A stretch of 64,000 bases of DNA, from NCBI GenBank assembly GCA_003255065.1, contig QAOA01001442.1, positions 422,332-486,331 on the forward strand, in the 5' to 3' direction. Within the stretch, counting starts at the first letter, position 1. Each line of letters opens with the position of its first letter. This document shows positions 1-12,435 of the stretch, piece by piece. Below the pieces are notes generated by a model that was not told the origin of the DNA, did no database searches, and saw nothing but the letters and a program-made list of their open reading frames with translations. A program made the translations under genes and the position numbers. Source of the DNA: Cercis canadensis. Lineage: Eukaryota > Streptophyta > Magnoliopsida > Fabales > Fabaceae.

Positions 1-882
1 TGACATCTTTAAGTTATCTTGATCATCTTAATAGAAAATAAGCCAGAACTAAGGCAAAGTTGGCGGTCCTGAAAGCAGAGAATGGTTAATCTTATAAAAG
101 TGCCTTAGAGCAAACGAGCAGCTTCTTTGTTGCAATTGATATTGAAAAACGAACGTTAAGCAAACGAATTGAACCCTTTCGCTCCACAAGCCATACACTG
201 ATAATGAAAATTGAATTTCACCGCATCTTTTAGCCATAATAGACATAAGTCTCTTGTATCATGATAGCCTAAACTTGAAAAAAAAAAGAGGGGGAATCGG
301 GATCCCTAGTCAGTTGAAGTAAAATGCAAAATGCTCACTGGAGGAGCAAAGCGGTAAAAAAATTGACATGATTTTATCATCAAAACGTTTATGAAATGTT
401 TACAACCACTGTGAATGATAATTTAAGATCAAGGTGATCCTCTATCCTAACAACATCCACTATACCCTCGCAGCTCGTTTGCAATGAGAATCTACATCGC
501 TGCTCCCATTTTCAAAGAAAATAATCCATGATGCCAGACTTTAAAAATGGCTATAATGAGATTATGAACATGGAGTCTGCCTCGTTTCTGTGTTTCGTGC
601 GGTAGGAACATTCTCTGTAGCAATACTTGAAGCAACCGATCTACCTTCCCAGCTAAATCCTCCACCAGCTAAGTATCAAATGTAACCAATTTATTCATGA
701 CAGGTGGTAAATGATGTAACTGTACAGTATAGCAACATCCCCCAGCTTGATAGTCAACAGCTTCTGACAGCACCACCAACATTCATAAGGCTATCAATTA
801 CATTGAAGCAGTTTCCCTATACGAACAAACAGCTGAAGGCTATCCATACTTTCTGATACAGCAGATTTAAGTAAATCAATAT
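1..882. other. 3' flank of the E2F gene, no separate gene seen
   Basis: AT-rich sequence immediately downstream of the minus-strand E2F stop codon. It probably contains the E2F 3' UTR, but no poly-A site could be fixed. Reading frames here are short and carry no recognisable motif. Confidence 0.5.
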
Positions 883-3800
883 TCACCTCTGAGTAGAGTT
901 AGCTACTGTTGATGGCGCTTCAGAAAACCCAGATGGAGTTTGTGGCCTTGAGATGATTCCAAAGTCAGGATGAAGCATATCCACCCCATTCCAATCAACA
1001 CTAGCTGTTTTCTTGGAATCAAGAAAATACATATACGACTTTGTACAAAGATATAAAACGGAATAAAAAAAAGTAGGAGAAAGAAAAGCAGAAAGGCATG
1101 AAAATTCTAAAAGAAGGATACAATCCGTTTTCCACATATCTGTAATGCTAACATCAGCGTCTGATAGAAGCCAATAATCTGCATCATTCTGCAAACATTA
1201 GCAAGGATATTAGCAACACAACCAGAATTAATGCTTTTTTTTGGTAGCCAGAACTAATACTAATTACACAAAAGAGTGGCTCTTATCGAGCACAGGAATG
1301 AAATGAATTTTGATGGAATTCATATGCAAAGTTCCCATGATAAAACAACAGAAGGGCCATAAAAACCTATGCTGTCAAAAAAATTTGATCACTTCAAAAG
1401 GATATATTTTAGTGAAGCCCACATTGGGCGCATCCCCAAATCAGATGCGCCAGGTTAGCAAGATCAAAATAGATGCTTCCTGAAAGAGGCTCAAATGCCA
1501 GGTGTAAAAATGTACTACATTATTTTACCCTCATCATAGCATTAGTATGCTTACGCACCTTGGATGTCTAGAATTATGACCTCACTTTCCACCTTGAGTC
1601 CAAAAGGGAGTGGGGTGGCAATAGAAAGCACATCAAATTGTTGAATTCTTGAACTTTAGTCATGGTAGCTTTGCACATTAATAGTAAGTTTTCTTTTACT
1701 GTAAAGCTACCACAAATTGAACATGATACACTTACATCAACATCTGAAGGAACAATCTTCATCATCCCCCCAGCAAACTCTTGTGAAGCATTTAGATCAG
1801 AGCATGTATGAGAAGGGAGTTGAGCTTGAGGATCAAGTCCCTTTCCATTGTATTCAACAGGAACCATTTCTGTTGTTAGGTGTTCATTAGGCCCTGAACT
1901 TGATACCAGTGGGAAGCTCATGGGCGGTTCAACACTGTTCATCTCTTCAAATTTCTCCTCAAATTGACTAGAGAAACAGTTCGTAAGTTTCAAAGATTAA
2001 ATAGAAAATACATTATCAGATAGAATAAATGGAAAACTAATGAAAAAGTACTTCTACTGAAACTATCCATTATCAGATAGGAAGTGCAGACTAATCATTT
2101 GATTTCTAGAGGGGCAACAGATGGAAAAGATGAGCAAAACAAATAATACTGGCCAAGGCAGTAATACCTGACGAGGTACACATCAATGGGACCCATTGTG
2201 CTTCTAAGAATTATTCTATATCTCCTCTGTGGATAATCAACAGCCTGATGGATATAGAAACAACAATTCTCATCATGCATCAGAAAAAAGGTTATAAAAA
2301 TATAACGAACCCTCCATCAAAGTTTATGCCCCCAACTTACTTCCTCAGGATCAGGGACTTCCAGGGTGGTTCCATGTGGGGCTTTAATTGCTATCAGCGT
2401 TTCATTCTGTTTGAAGAAATGCACAATTAGTTTAAATGCAAAGTCAAAACTCCATAATACTCAGCAGGAAAAGGAGGCAATAGCAATTGTCCTAATAGAA
2501 ACAAGGCACAAGAAAATCTCACCTTTAAGCAGGGTAGGCCCTTAATATCTTCTTCAGTTACAAAAAGCCACCTAAAAATAGTTCAAAATTGATATGAATT
2601 ATCTTTTGTGATAACATTCTTTTCTCCCATAAGATACGGAGTGGAAAAATGAATCACAGAACTGGATAGGAAGAAGATTACTTCTGGTTGTTTTCATCTT
2701 CACTCAAACTCCTCAGCCTTTCCTGCATTTCCCTGCAACAGTTCAGAAGAATAAGCATTAGCTAACAGTTTAATAGCAAGTTTCTGATTTCTTTAACACA
2801 AAAGCTACTATATAACCTTATTTGATCATCTAATCTGCACTCTTCCAAGGAGAGTTTCTCAACTTCTGCCTGCAAGACAAAGCCACAACATAATATGCTC
2901 CAACAGTCAACTAACTCATTCTAATTCTCTTGATATTTTTTAGCATGAATCATGACGAGCATAGCACTTGAGCAATGGAGGTCTAGATCCAGTAATCATA
3001 GTGCTATCAAGATATTATGGATGGAAACAAAGAGACATGGCCAAACGCAATATCAATGACAATGATAATTCTATAATAATTAGTTCCTTGTGTTTCTATA
3101 GGTCCTTTACAAGAAAACAACACCTGCATCACATACCTTTAGCATAGAGACATCACCATCCACCTCTCCAGATGTTGAAGAATCAAGTCCCCTACATTTA
3201 GCAAATATTGATGTAAGAACTAAGCTCCAATAATTTGATCCAAACATAAAATTACACATTAGAAAATCGACAGAAACTATAGCTGATTTTCAAAATGCAT
3301 CACATATTACTTCCAGTGTATTCTATTCTTGAGCTTTTTCTCGATGAGACCAATGCCTTCCAAGACATTAGTAATATCATATATCCTTCTCTTTTGCACC
3401 TATATGATAAGAAAAGATTAAATTCATACATGATGGATATGAGAATAAATAGCAGATATTTTGGTCATAATTTTTAAACAGAACCTCCAAAGTTTCTGCT
3501 GCTTTATTTAGGTCAAGATTACCATCCTCTGCATGCTTGAGCAAATTGATGAACTTTTTTGTCAAGAGACCTGTGAAATTCTGGTACAATTTTGTCACTC
3601 TTTTTCAATGTAAAGAACTTCAATAGCCATGTCAAACAGAAAACATAAAGAGTTTATCGGTTAAGAACGCCTCCAAAATTACCTAAGGAACTGTCATAAC
3701 GACAGCTGCCAGCAGGAGTAAGAGGAGAAGGGGAACCTGCATGGCAACAGAAACCATGAGGTTAAATTCCAATCCACTATGACCAGAGTACAGCAGGGAA

Positions 3801-5465
3801 GAAGTGGATCTGACCCTTATATTTTGCACATAAGTTGTTTCCAGGCACTAACAATTTGTCAAATCTAATAGTGGGGAACTCAGTTCAACATAACAGATAA
3901 TGGGAAAATTCTCTCACCAGCATTTGAGATGGGTGTCTGAGGACCAGATCTGCCCTCCTTGGAAACCTTTGATTTATTGTATGTCCTTCCACCTTTTGCA
4001 GACACAGGTGTTTTGAAAGGACTATTCAATATATCCGAGTATCCAGGGGTGTTACTCCACTCCTGTGACTCACCTTTGCTGTCATTCACTCCACTCTTCC
4101 TCTTCATGTACTGACATCACCAGCAAATTCCAAAAATATTAGAAGAAATGCAATCAAGTTTTATAGCAGCACAGACATCATTCCATTATGGAAATAGCCA
4201 AAGCAAGATATATACACACAATTATCTTCAAGTGAGATGGAGGCAAGAAAATGCAACCAATCAAGCACGAGAAAAAATAAATAACATGTTCCACATAATA
4301 ATAAAAACAGGAAATCAATTCAAAACCCATCCCATAGAATACATCAACAAAAGTTTTGGAACATGGGCAAGCATTGCTTAATATGCCAGAAGAAATAAGG
4401 CGAAAGCGAAATGTTAAACCATCCATTTATTCTCTCATCCGTAATCTTTATTATCCCATCCGTAGTCCTTTCACAGCGTAAGGCCTTTATCATGAACAAT
4501 GGATTAACAACATGAGACCAACCTCAGTAGCATTTTATGTATAGATGATTCAAGTTAGAAAGTTTGTACAGCTCCACAACCACTCAATTATGAGTCTAAA
4601 AGGCTAGATAATGATTCAGAAAATAATTAGTTAAGTTTGAGCAGTTAAAGTAGGCCTTAGAGGGGGAAAATAATCAAAAAAGGAAAAAAGAAAATGAGCA
4701 GATTAAAACCTAAATGCTGAGAAACAACAGCTAAACAGCATTTACAAGTAAAATTGAAGGGGAAAAAAACAAATGGATAGAAAAATAAACCCATGACACT
4801 AAAGACTAGTACTATCAGTCCTGATATAAAAATGTTTACCTACTACCTCAGAAGCAAGCCAAAATGTAGATGCTATATTCCTTCACTATCAACCTCCTAG
4901 CCATCACCTAATTATCGCAAAAAATGACTCAAAACTTAGACATGAAAAATTGGACAGCTGTTACGTAGCTTTTGCAAAATGTCCTAAACATCGAGGTTTT
5001 TGTGCCTCTATAGAACTGAAATAAGCCTCACTTTCAGCAGAAAATCCAAAATCAAAATTCCACTTAAATAGAAATAAATCTAAAGCAAATGCAAGCTAAC
5101 CCAGCTGATTGAACAAAATACAGAGAAAAGGGGGAATAAGAACGGGCAAACAACCAACTCCCACAGGTATTTCGCCGTATAGACTCATGAAGATTATTTA
5201 GAAAGCCCCAATTATCAAACATAAAATCAAAATGAATACAAAATGAATGACTTACAGGAGATCTAACAACAATAGCTTCAGCTTCTTGATCGGCAGCTCT
5301 CTTAGAGTCGGCAGCGGAAAAGCTGTGATACTCATCTGGAGGAACAAATGGCGGCTTCGTCGATGCAAACGCAAGATGACGCTTCAGTGGCGGCCGTTTC
5401 TGGAGGCTGGGTGCTTCCGGCGGTGGCGACGCCTGGCGGTTCGAAGCTCCAGCGCCGCCGGACAT
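883..5465 (-). CDS. E2F: E2F transcription factor (E2FA/E2FB clade), 14 exons
   Basis: Typical E2F that binds DNA as a heterodimer with DP and controls S-phase genes; nuclear. Exons read on the minus strand: 5465-5256, 4110-3918, 3736-3683, 3570-3485, 3399-3311, 3191-3137, 2869-2817, 2732-2682, 2571-2523, 2406-2341, 2244-2168, 1967-1736, 1188-1122, 1004-883. Phases close exactly and give 467 residues, near the usual plant size. Seen: an N-terminal [12 protein letters not shown] block (about 35-46), a winged-helix DNA-binding domain (about 147-211) with RRIYDITNV at 185-193, a leucine-rich dimerisation segment, a marked box ending in GPIDVYLV, and a C-terminal retinoblastoma-binding motif [14 protein letters not shown] at 409-424. 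The start is the first ATG that gives the family N-terminus; a longer frame upstream begins at a non-ATG codon. The acceptor of the last exon (CAG before 1004) was chosen because the alternative gives an immediate stop. The N-terminus looks closer to E2FA than E2FB, but I cannot settle the paralogue. Confidence 0.93.
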
Positions 5466-5760
5466 GGAGCGGGAAACTGATCTTACTCCCGGTAATCCCA
5501 ATTGACTAAAAACCTTGAAGTCAAAAGCGAGAGGGTTGGCAAAATCAGCAAGGATCAGAGAGAGCCGTGACTAGGGTTTTCGGAGAGGGAAATGGGATTT
5601 AAGCGTTTAGAGAGAAGGGAAGGTTTAGAGAGAAAAAGAGGGTTTGGAGGAAATAGAAGGGAGTTAGGGCCGTAGAAGCGAAGAGCAGAAAACGAGGGAA
5701 GGAGGGAATTTTGTTTCGGATAGATGTGGAGGGAACGCCATGCGGAAAAAAACATAATAA
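5466..5760 (-). promoter_or_regulatory. 5' leader and proximal promoter of the E2F gene
   Basis: Purine-rich on the plus strand (pyrimidine-rich on the transcribed minus strand), directly upstream of the E2F start. This is common for plant 5' leaders. I looked for a canonical TTTSSCGC E2F self-regulation site here and did not find one; the transcription start is not determined. Confidence 0.45.
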
Positions 5761-7600
5761 TAATATTTATATTTGTATTTTCGCCATTGTACTTTTAGAT
5801 TATTGCTATAAGAACCCAACAATTGCGTATTCTTTTCTACTGGCTATATATATATATATATATTTTATAGAAAGTAGCCCAATAACCACATAAAAAAAAT
5901 AGCGCAATAACTAACCTTTTTTTTATTATTATTTATTTATGGGAACGCAATAAGTTAATCCATAATCTAAACTTTTCTCTAAAAAATAAATGAATTTAAG
6001 ACATATAAATTGTTTTTGATATTTTAAAACTAATTATAGGATGAGGAAATTAGTATTTTTATGAGAAAACAGTAAATTCAATATTTTCAACGCGATGATG
6101 GAGTTTTATTCATGCTTGTTTGGCTAAATGTGCCTTGAAAGGCATTAAAGTATTAAACCTTCATATTGTTGTTGTACACATTCTAATTCTAATGCTGTTG
6201 AAAGAACATTTCTTTTTATTTTTTTGTAAAATATTTTTTTTTAACAAACTTTTTGACGAAAGGTGCATAAGAATATACGTAACCGTAGCTTGTGACTAAA
6301 AAACAAACAATCTCTTAGATGTTTTTTTATACACTAAAGTAATGATAATTATTATGGTATCTAACCATAACAAGGTTGTATTATATTTGACTAAGATTGA
6401 GACGCAAAGTTTTGAACTCAAGTCTGGTGAAGATATATGAATCTCCTTAATCTTTGTGTTAACAGCAGCAGCTAATCTATTGTCTGAAATTGAAGGGTCC
6501 CTTACTATAGGCCCATTAAGCATTTAAACAGTAAGCCCAATATAGGCATGCACGTCATGATTGTGTTATAGTCGTTAATGAGATCAGGCCTACAACTGTT
6601 TAGGCCCAAAACATATCAGAGTTCTTTGTCTTTTTCGGTCATATAACAATCCTTTGTTTAACCTCAGAACCATGAAGTGCCTCTCAGCAAACAAAGAAAC
6701 AAAAAGTGTTATACTTTGTTACACCTACTTTAGTTACAAAATGCCAAGTTTTGGACAAATTGATGTTGGATTTTATTCTTTCTATATACACTTTGTTTGG
6801 ATACATGACAATAAATTACTTTTTTTTTGGTACATAAAATTTAGAGTAAGAAAAAATTATTTTATTCTAAAGTCAAATGACACATGCTTCGACAAAAACT
6901 TATAGTGGTATTTATATATTATTTATCAAAAAATAATTACTTATTGTGAAATTTGAACATATCCTTTATAAGTAAAATAATTTAATTTTTACCCGTTGAA
7001 CCAACTTTTGTTAGTATAATAAATTACTTTAATTTCTCATCACTATATTATATTTAGTGACTTATTATATAATCCTTTTATATACATATAGTTAACTAAA
7101 AATGATACACAATAATTAGCTTTTTTTTTTTATGTGAATAAATTAATTAGCTGTTGTAGGTAGCTATTAGAGTGAAATAAAGAAAAAAAAAAGTGCAAAA
7201 TATAAAAAAAAAAAATATCGCATAATATATAAAGAAATAAAATGAAGATACGACTCTTTGGGATTTCTATAATTCAAATTTTTTTTTATTAATTATTTTT
7301 AATTTTGTATTTATATTATATTATAGCAATTTATTATCATTGTTTTTTATATTATATTATATTATTACGCTGTGGCATTGTACACAGAAAAAGGGAATAT
7401 GCATATGTTTTCTTTCAATTTTTACTTTCCACTCAAAGTCAAAATCAAAAGAAAATACATTTTTTATTTTATTTTTCTCCCAATAAAAAGAAATAAAGTA
7501 CTTTTTTTGGGTAAGGTAAAGAGGAAATTTAATTTCTTAATCAACAATTAGTAGAGAAGATCCCAGAAAGATGCCCGAACATATGGACGATGGAGCCGGT
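5761..7600. other. Intergenic spacer between divergent E2F and BAS1 genes
   Basis: Strongly AT-rich, with A/T homopolymers and a TA microsatellite at about 5846-5863. Two GGCCCA motifs (6510-6515 and 6603-6608) plus an AGCCCA lie between 6500 and 6610. GGCCCA is the core of plant site II/TCP-type promoter elements, but these lie roughly 1 kb from either start codon. No coding signal was seen. Confidence 0.5.
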
Positions 7601-7607
7601 TAGAGGG

Positions 7608-7614
7608 TATAAAT
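7608..7614 (+). promoter_or_regulatory. TATA box for BAS1
   Basis: TATAAAT in a GC-richer setting, about 150 bases before the BAS1 ATG, which leaves room for a leader of about 115 bases. Position and context fit a plant TATA box; the start site is inferred. Confidence 0.55.
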
Positions 7615-7759
7615 GGTAATTATGGTATGGTATGTCTATCTTACCAAACCCTCACAACTCGTTTACTTATCTTCTCACCCAACATTTCAACCTCAGACTT
7701 GCCTGCAGCAATCATCAACCACCAACAGCAAGAGAGCTGAGTGTGTGTTCTGAGACCAA

Positions 7760-10700
7760 ATGGCCTGCTCAGCTACCTCTGCGGCTCTCCTCTCTTCAAA
7801 CCCTAGGCTTTTCTCTGCCAAGTCTTCTTCTTCTTCACTCTCGATTTCTAGTCACCCTTTCTCTCTATCCATCCCCAAATCTGTCAATGGCCACCGCAAA
7901 CCCCTGCAACCAGGGCTCTCGAGATCAATTTCCCTCAGTCGTGGTTCTCATTCTAGACGGAGCTTCCTTGTCAAGGCTACTAATGTAAGCACTAAGCACT
8001 TTGACTAGGCATTTCTTTTTCCATGTCCCTTTCTTATTTTCAGTCAACATTGCTTGATGACTGAGTAATAGTTATTGGGTGCTTAATTTTAAGGTTAAAG
8101 TTACGTTCTTGAGTTTATTTTTGCATATTTGAGTTGTGGCAATCTTCTAATACATTATTCGTCTTGAGATTTGTTACATTGTGTGCTAAAGTGCTTTTCA
8201 ATATTGGATGTCGTCCAATTTTGTGGGATTCATTTCTTTTAATGCATTATCTGCTCGTAAGTCTTTATTGTTGTATATTTTTCTGCTAAATAAGATATGG
8301 TTTCATATCGGTACTGTGTCCACCTGCCATTATTCCCTTGCTGTGAGATAATTACATAGTAAACCATGGGAACCGTCGTGAGTGAACATGAACTGCTTCA
8401 GCGATTGTGGGTATGGTGATGGTTGATTTTCTTTTCCACCATGTTACAAACTACAGTTGATGTTCTATTGAATACAAACTAATTGTAATTAGACCAAGAA
8501 TTCTTTAAAGGATGTGGATATGCTTGACTCTCAGTCAAAAAAGACTTAGGAGTGTCAGTGTTAAACCCTTGTGAGATTTTAGCGTCTTGTATTGTATTTT
8601 CTAGATATCTTGTTGTTGATAAGCACAAAGGGTCAACTTCAATCATTGACTGGAGTGACGTCAATGATAAAACTAAAATTATTGTTTTGGACAAACTTCT
8701 TTTTACCTCTCTGGTTTAACCTCTAAAGTACATATTCCATTTTGCTTCTCATCTTCCAGAGTGACCTCCCCCTAGTTGGAAATACAGCACCAGATTTTGA
8801 AGCAGAAGCTGTTTTTGATCAGGAGTTTATCAAGGTAAATAGCAAGGAATTCTCTTTCTTAAATCGGTAGCAGATTAACTCATTTACTGTCAGTTTTTCT
8901 TGCCAAAACTCATGCTTGTTGGTGGTTAAGGACTGTAAACTGCTACCAGCAAAAGCAAAGATACATCCAATTTCTCAGCTTGTGAAATATTTCTGTCTGA
9001 TTATTTCTTTATTTTATAACACCTTGTGAAGATTTCCATGCGTAGGACTTGTTTTTAACTAAAGCTTCTCATTTCAGGTTAAACTCTCTGAATACATTGG
9101 GAAGAAATATGTTATCCTCTTTTTCTACCCCTTGGACTTCACATTTGTTTGCCCAACAGGTTGATTGACATGCCACTAAACTAGATTGAGATTTAGATAG
9201 TAGTGGATGCTAAACTTCTTTTCTCCCCAAATTTTCTGTTTCTTCTTTGCAGAAATAACTGCTTTCAGCGACCGGTACTCAGAGTTTGAGGCATTAAATA
9301 CAGAGATACTGGGTGTTTCAGTTGACAGTGTGGTGAGTGGATTTAGACTTTCTAATGCTTATTATTACTTTTCCTAGCTACTGGCAGTTGTCTTGCTTAT
9401 TTTCTTACCCTCATATTGTAATTGATATGACATAATTTTGCCTGCCTATAATTAGCTATTGTAATTAATGTGGGTGCTGCTTGTTCATCTGTCTCTAAAA
9501 CTTGCTAGATGGAATATATTGAAGACTATGGTCACAGGAGATTACTTCACAAATAAAGGAAAAGAAAATATTTCTAACACAAATAATTCGAATTTTGACA
9601 ATCAAATGTGATTTTGCTGATCTATAGAACTAATGAAATATATAAGATTCGTTACACATATGGCTGCAGACTTACACATGCACAGGTATGTTCATTGAAA
9701 GCATGGCTCTTGGATGTTAGAATCTGGATGCTTGAAGTTCATATACATTGTTTGCAAGCCAATCTAACCTTCCAGAGGTTGCTTCTCCATGATTAATGGT
9801 GTTATCATTATTATTGTAGTTCTCACACCTTGCATGGGTTCAGACCGATAGAAAGTCAGGTGGCCTGGGTGATTTGAGGTATCCATTGATATCTGATGTC
9901 ACCAAATCAATTTCAAAATCTTATGATGTTCTCATTCCTGATCAGGTATGACTTGACTTCAAAAAATTAGTTTGATAATTATTTGCTGTGACTGGATTCT
10001 TAGAGAGTGCATGTTGTCTAGCTTTATACAAATTTCCCATGAGCCATAATCTGAAGATACTTAAATAGTGATGTTTATTTGTCCGTTTATGTCATCTGTG
10101 GGGCATTTGACTTACTATCCAATCAAATCATGTTTCTATTTTGTTTTTTGACAACGCCTAAGCTATGGCATGGGTATCCTTTTTCCTTCATCACATCCAG
10201 ATACAGTCTCTCTTTTGGAGATCAAGTTTTGATGTTTTCTGGAATAAAATATGGGATCCTGTCTAGGTAATCATATCAGTAGTTAGCAAATAGTGGTTAA
10301 ATGTTGGTGGTGATGTGAAGCTATCACATTTCTTTCCACTTTCTTGGGCCTCTGTGTCACCATGACTCAATGTTTCCAATGAATTAGGGGATTGCATTGA
10401 GAGGATTGTTCATTATTGACAAGGAAGGGGTCATCCAACATTCTACCATTAACAATCTGGCAATTGGTAGAAGCGTCGATGAGACAAAGAGAACTCTCCA
10501 GGTAAATTATCTTCTCTACTAGTACAACTCCATGATTAAACAGTTTTTGTGCATCACCTTTTTATTTTATTTGTGACTATAGATTTGTGCATTTCCTTTT
10601 TCCGTTTCTGCCTTTCATCTAATTCTGTTGCTCCCCTTTTTTGGTCAATTTGTCTTCCAGGCCTTGCGGTATGTGCAGGAGAACCCAGATGAAGTTTGCC

Positions 10701-10777
10701 CTGCTGGGTGGAAGCCTGGGGAGAAGTCCATGAAACCAGACCCTAAACTTAGCAAAGAGTACTTCGCAGCAGTATAG
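7760..10777 (+). CDS. BAS1: Chloroplast 2-Cys peroxiredoxin BAS1, 7 exons
   Basis: Thiol peroxidase that reduces H2O2 and alkyl peroxides in the chloroplast stroma and is re-reduced by NTRC or thioredoxins. Exons: 7760-7984, 8760-8834, 9078-9159, 9253-9332, 9820-9945, 10388-10501, 10661-10777; 272 residues, the normal precursor length. The first about 75 residues are Ser/Arg-rich and lack acidic residues, a plastid transit peptide. Seen: the peroxidatic motif DFTFVCPTE with Cys125, the GGLGDLRYP loop, the resolving Cys247 in EVCPAGW, and a C-terminal KEYF. Together the GGLG and YF motifs mark a eukaryote-type enzyme prone to over-oxidation. All donors are GT and acceptors AG. The exon 1 to exon 2 join gives ..AT-N-SDLPLVG, as in the family. 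Nothing is broken. Confidence 0.96.
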
Positions 10778-10897
10778 AATAGATAAGAGTTAAGAGTACC
10801 AACTGCAATTCTGTATTACTTAATGTTGTGTAAAAGGGTTTTGTTTTTATGTAATTTTTAAAGAAGTCCTTCTGAATTTTGAGGCGCAGGTTGTGGT

Positions 10898-10903
10898 AAT
10901 AAA
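10898..10903 (+). terminator. Poly-A signal of BAS1
   Basis: AATAAA located 121 bases after the BAS1 stop codon and followed by T-rich sequence, a usual distance for a plant 3' UTR. The cleavage site itself is inferred. Confidence 0.55.
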
Positions 10904-11738
10904 TGCATGGACCTTGTACCTTAATTTTGGAGTGAATTATGTATAATCAATATGACATTGCCTTTTAATTGCGGTATCTATTACTCTGTATTCCATGTTC
11001 TTGTTTAATTCTGGGATTTCATTAAGCAGCTGCAGTTTAGTACCTGGTACTCGCAACTGGCTTTTAACTAGAAATTTGTAAAACTGATTTAGCTGTATTC
11101 TAATGGCCGAAAGCTATATTACTTAAAACTTTAGCCTTCATGTGTCGAAACTAGTTTGATGACCTTGAAGGATGCCTTCATTTACCTGGTACTCTGCACG
11201 CTTCATGATATGGGCCGGTTCAGACAGAAGATGCCGCCTTGTTTTTATCTTTTGTAAAGATCATTTCTTTCTGGACCAACAAAAACAAACAGAAGAAATT
11301 TTTCTACATATAAGAAAATTTCCGGTAAAACTCGCAAAGCGTGGGGGGAATTGTTCGGGGAGAAAAGAAGTGAAAACTCTAACATCTGATTGGCTTCCTG
11401 GTTTTCCTCAAATATATTTAGTAGATTTCTTTGTGTAGTAATCTAATCTAACAACATCTAACATTGAAAACAATAACAAAATGGGCTGATGCAAAAACTA
11501 GTGTTTGGGCCAGGTTGTTTTGCCTTTTTGGTAGAGCTTTTTCCAGCCTCAAAGGGTTATCCACTTGCCTATCTCTCTCTGGCAGTAGCAGTGGCAACTG
11601 GGAAATGGTGAGGCTTTGGTCTAGAAATAGCGATTCAACATGAGGCAATCCTTGAATTCTAATTTTAAGCAAGTGCAGCGGTGTGGTGTAGAGAGTACAG
11701 AGTAGAGTAGCTAGAAGTGGAAGGAGTAAGTAATATCA
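10904..11738. other. Intergenic spacer and leader of the NFU-like gene
   Basis: Sequence between the BAS1 poly-A signal and the next start codon. Its GC content rises after about 11,170. The stretch from about 11,640 to 11,738 probably holds the promoter and leader of the following gene. No further coding signal is supported. Confidence 0.4.
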
Positions 11739-12435
11739 ATGTCGCTGTCGCTACCCCAGACGGGCTTCTGTGGTGGTCGTGGCTTTGACATCCACAATGT
11801 CAATGTAGCCTCAAACACACTATGTTGCTGCAACACTAGTTATCTTCATATCCTCATAAAAATACCCCCAATGCGCATTTCTCCGTCACGGCGCAAGTTG
11901 ACATCTTTAGCAGCGGCACTTCCGGTTCCGCCGCCGCTTGACCTGACGGAAGACAACGTAAAACAGGTTCTGGCTGACGCACGAGTGGAGCTTGGTCAGA
12001 TCTTCGACACTTCTGTTGGTATTACAGGTAACCAACAAAAACAAAACAAAAATTTTAATTTTATTGGATTTGAATTGGTGATAAATTGCTATATTTGACT
12101 TGAAATTCAGGAAAAGTTGAGCTAGCGGAGTTGGATGGACCTTTTGTGAAGATTAGTCTCAAAGGTCGCTTCTGGCACAAACGCTCCACCGTCCTCGCCA
12201 GGGTCGCTAATTATCTCAAGCAAAGGATTCCTGTAAGCGTTTCCTATTTTTCTAACTATCTCTCTCTATTTATATTTTAAGGCAAAATCTCATGCTCTTA
12301 GTTAACTTAATTATACAGAAAACTGAAAAAATTAGAAAAAGAAATCAAGTTCAAATACTCGTTTGCTTTCAGGAGATCTTAGAGGTTGACATAGAAGACG
12401 AGAAACAGTTGGATGATAGTCCCCAGAATTTTTGA
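11739..12435 (+). CDS. NFU-like domain protein lacking CxxC, probable plastid targeting, 3 exons
   Basis: Exons 11739-12027, 12111-12232 and 12373-12435 join in phase to give 157 residues. The first about 65 residues are rich in Ser, Arg and hydrophobics with few acids, like a plastid transit peptide. Residues about 70-148 follow the NFU/NifU C-terminal pattern: a leading helix (LTEDNVKQVLADAR), a strand pair around ELDGPFVKISLKG, a helix (TVLARVANYLKQ) and the closing RIPEILEVDI, which matches the IPEI..V of NFU proteins. Where NFU scaffolds carry the Fe-S CxxC (GACGSCP) this protein has GRFWHKR, so it should not bind a cluster in the classical way. The tail is acidic. Known: the second domain of plastid NFU scaffolds is also CxxC-free. 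Inferred: a stand-alone degenerate NFU fold of unknown function. The gene is compact and well spliced, so it is not an obvious pseudogene. Confidence 0.78.

Noticed and set aside
5064..5501. 145-residue reading of E2F exon 1 extended at both ends
   Set aside because: It begins at a non-ATG codon and runs past the GT donor at 5255-5254; the true exon is 5465-5256.
7632..7988. 118-residue frame overlapping BAS1 exon 1
   Set aside because: It is in another phase; the BAS1 transit peptide and the splice into exon 2 decide the frame.
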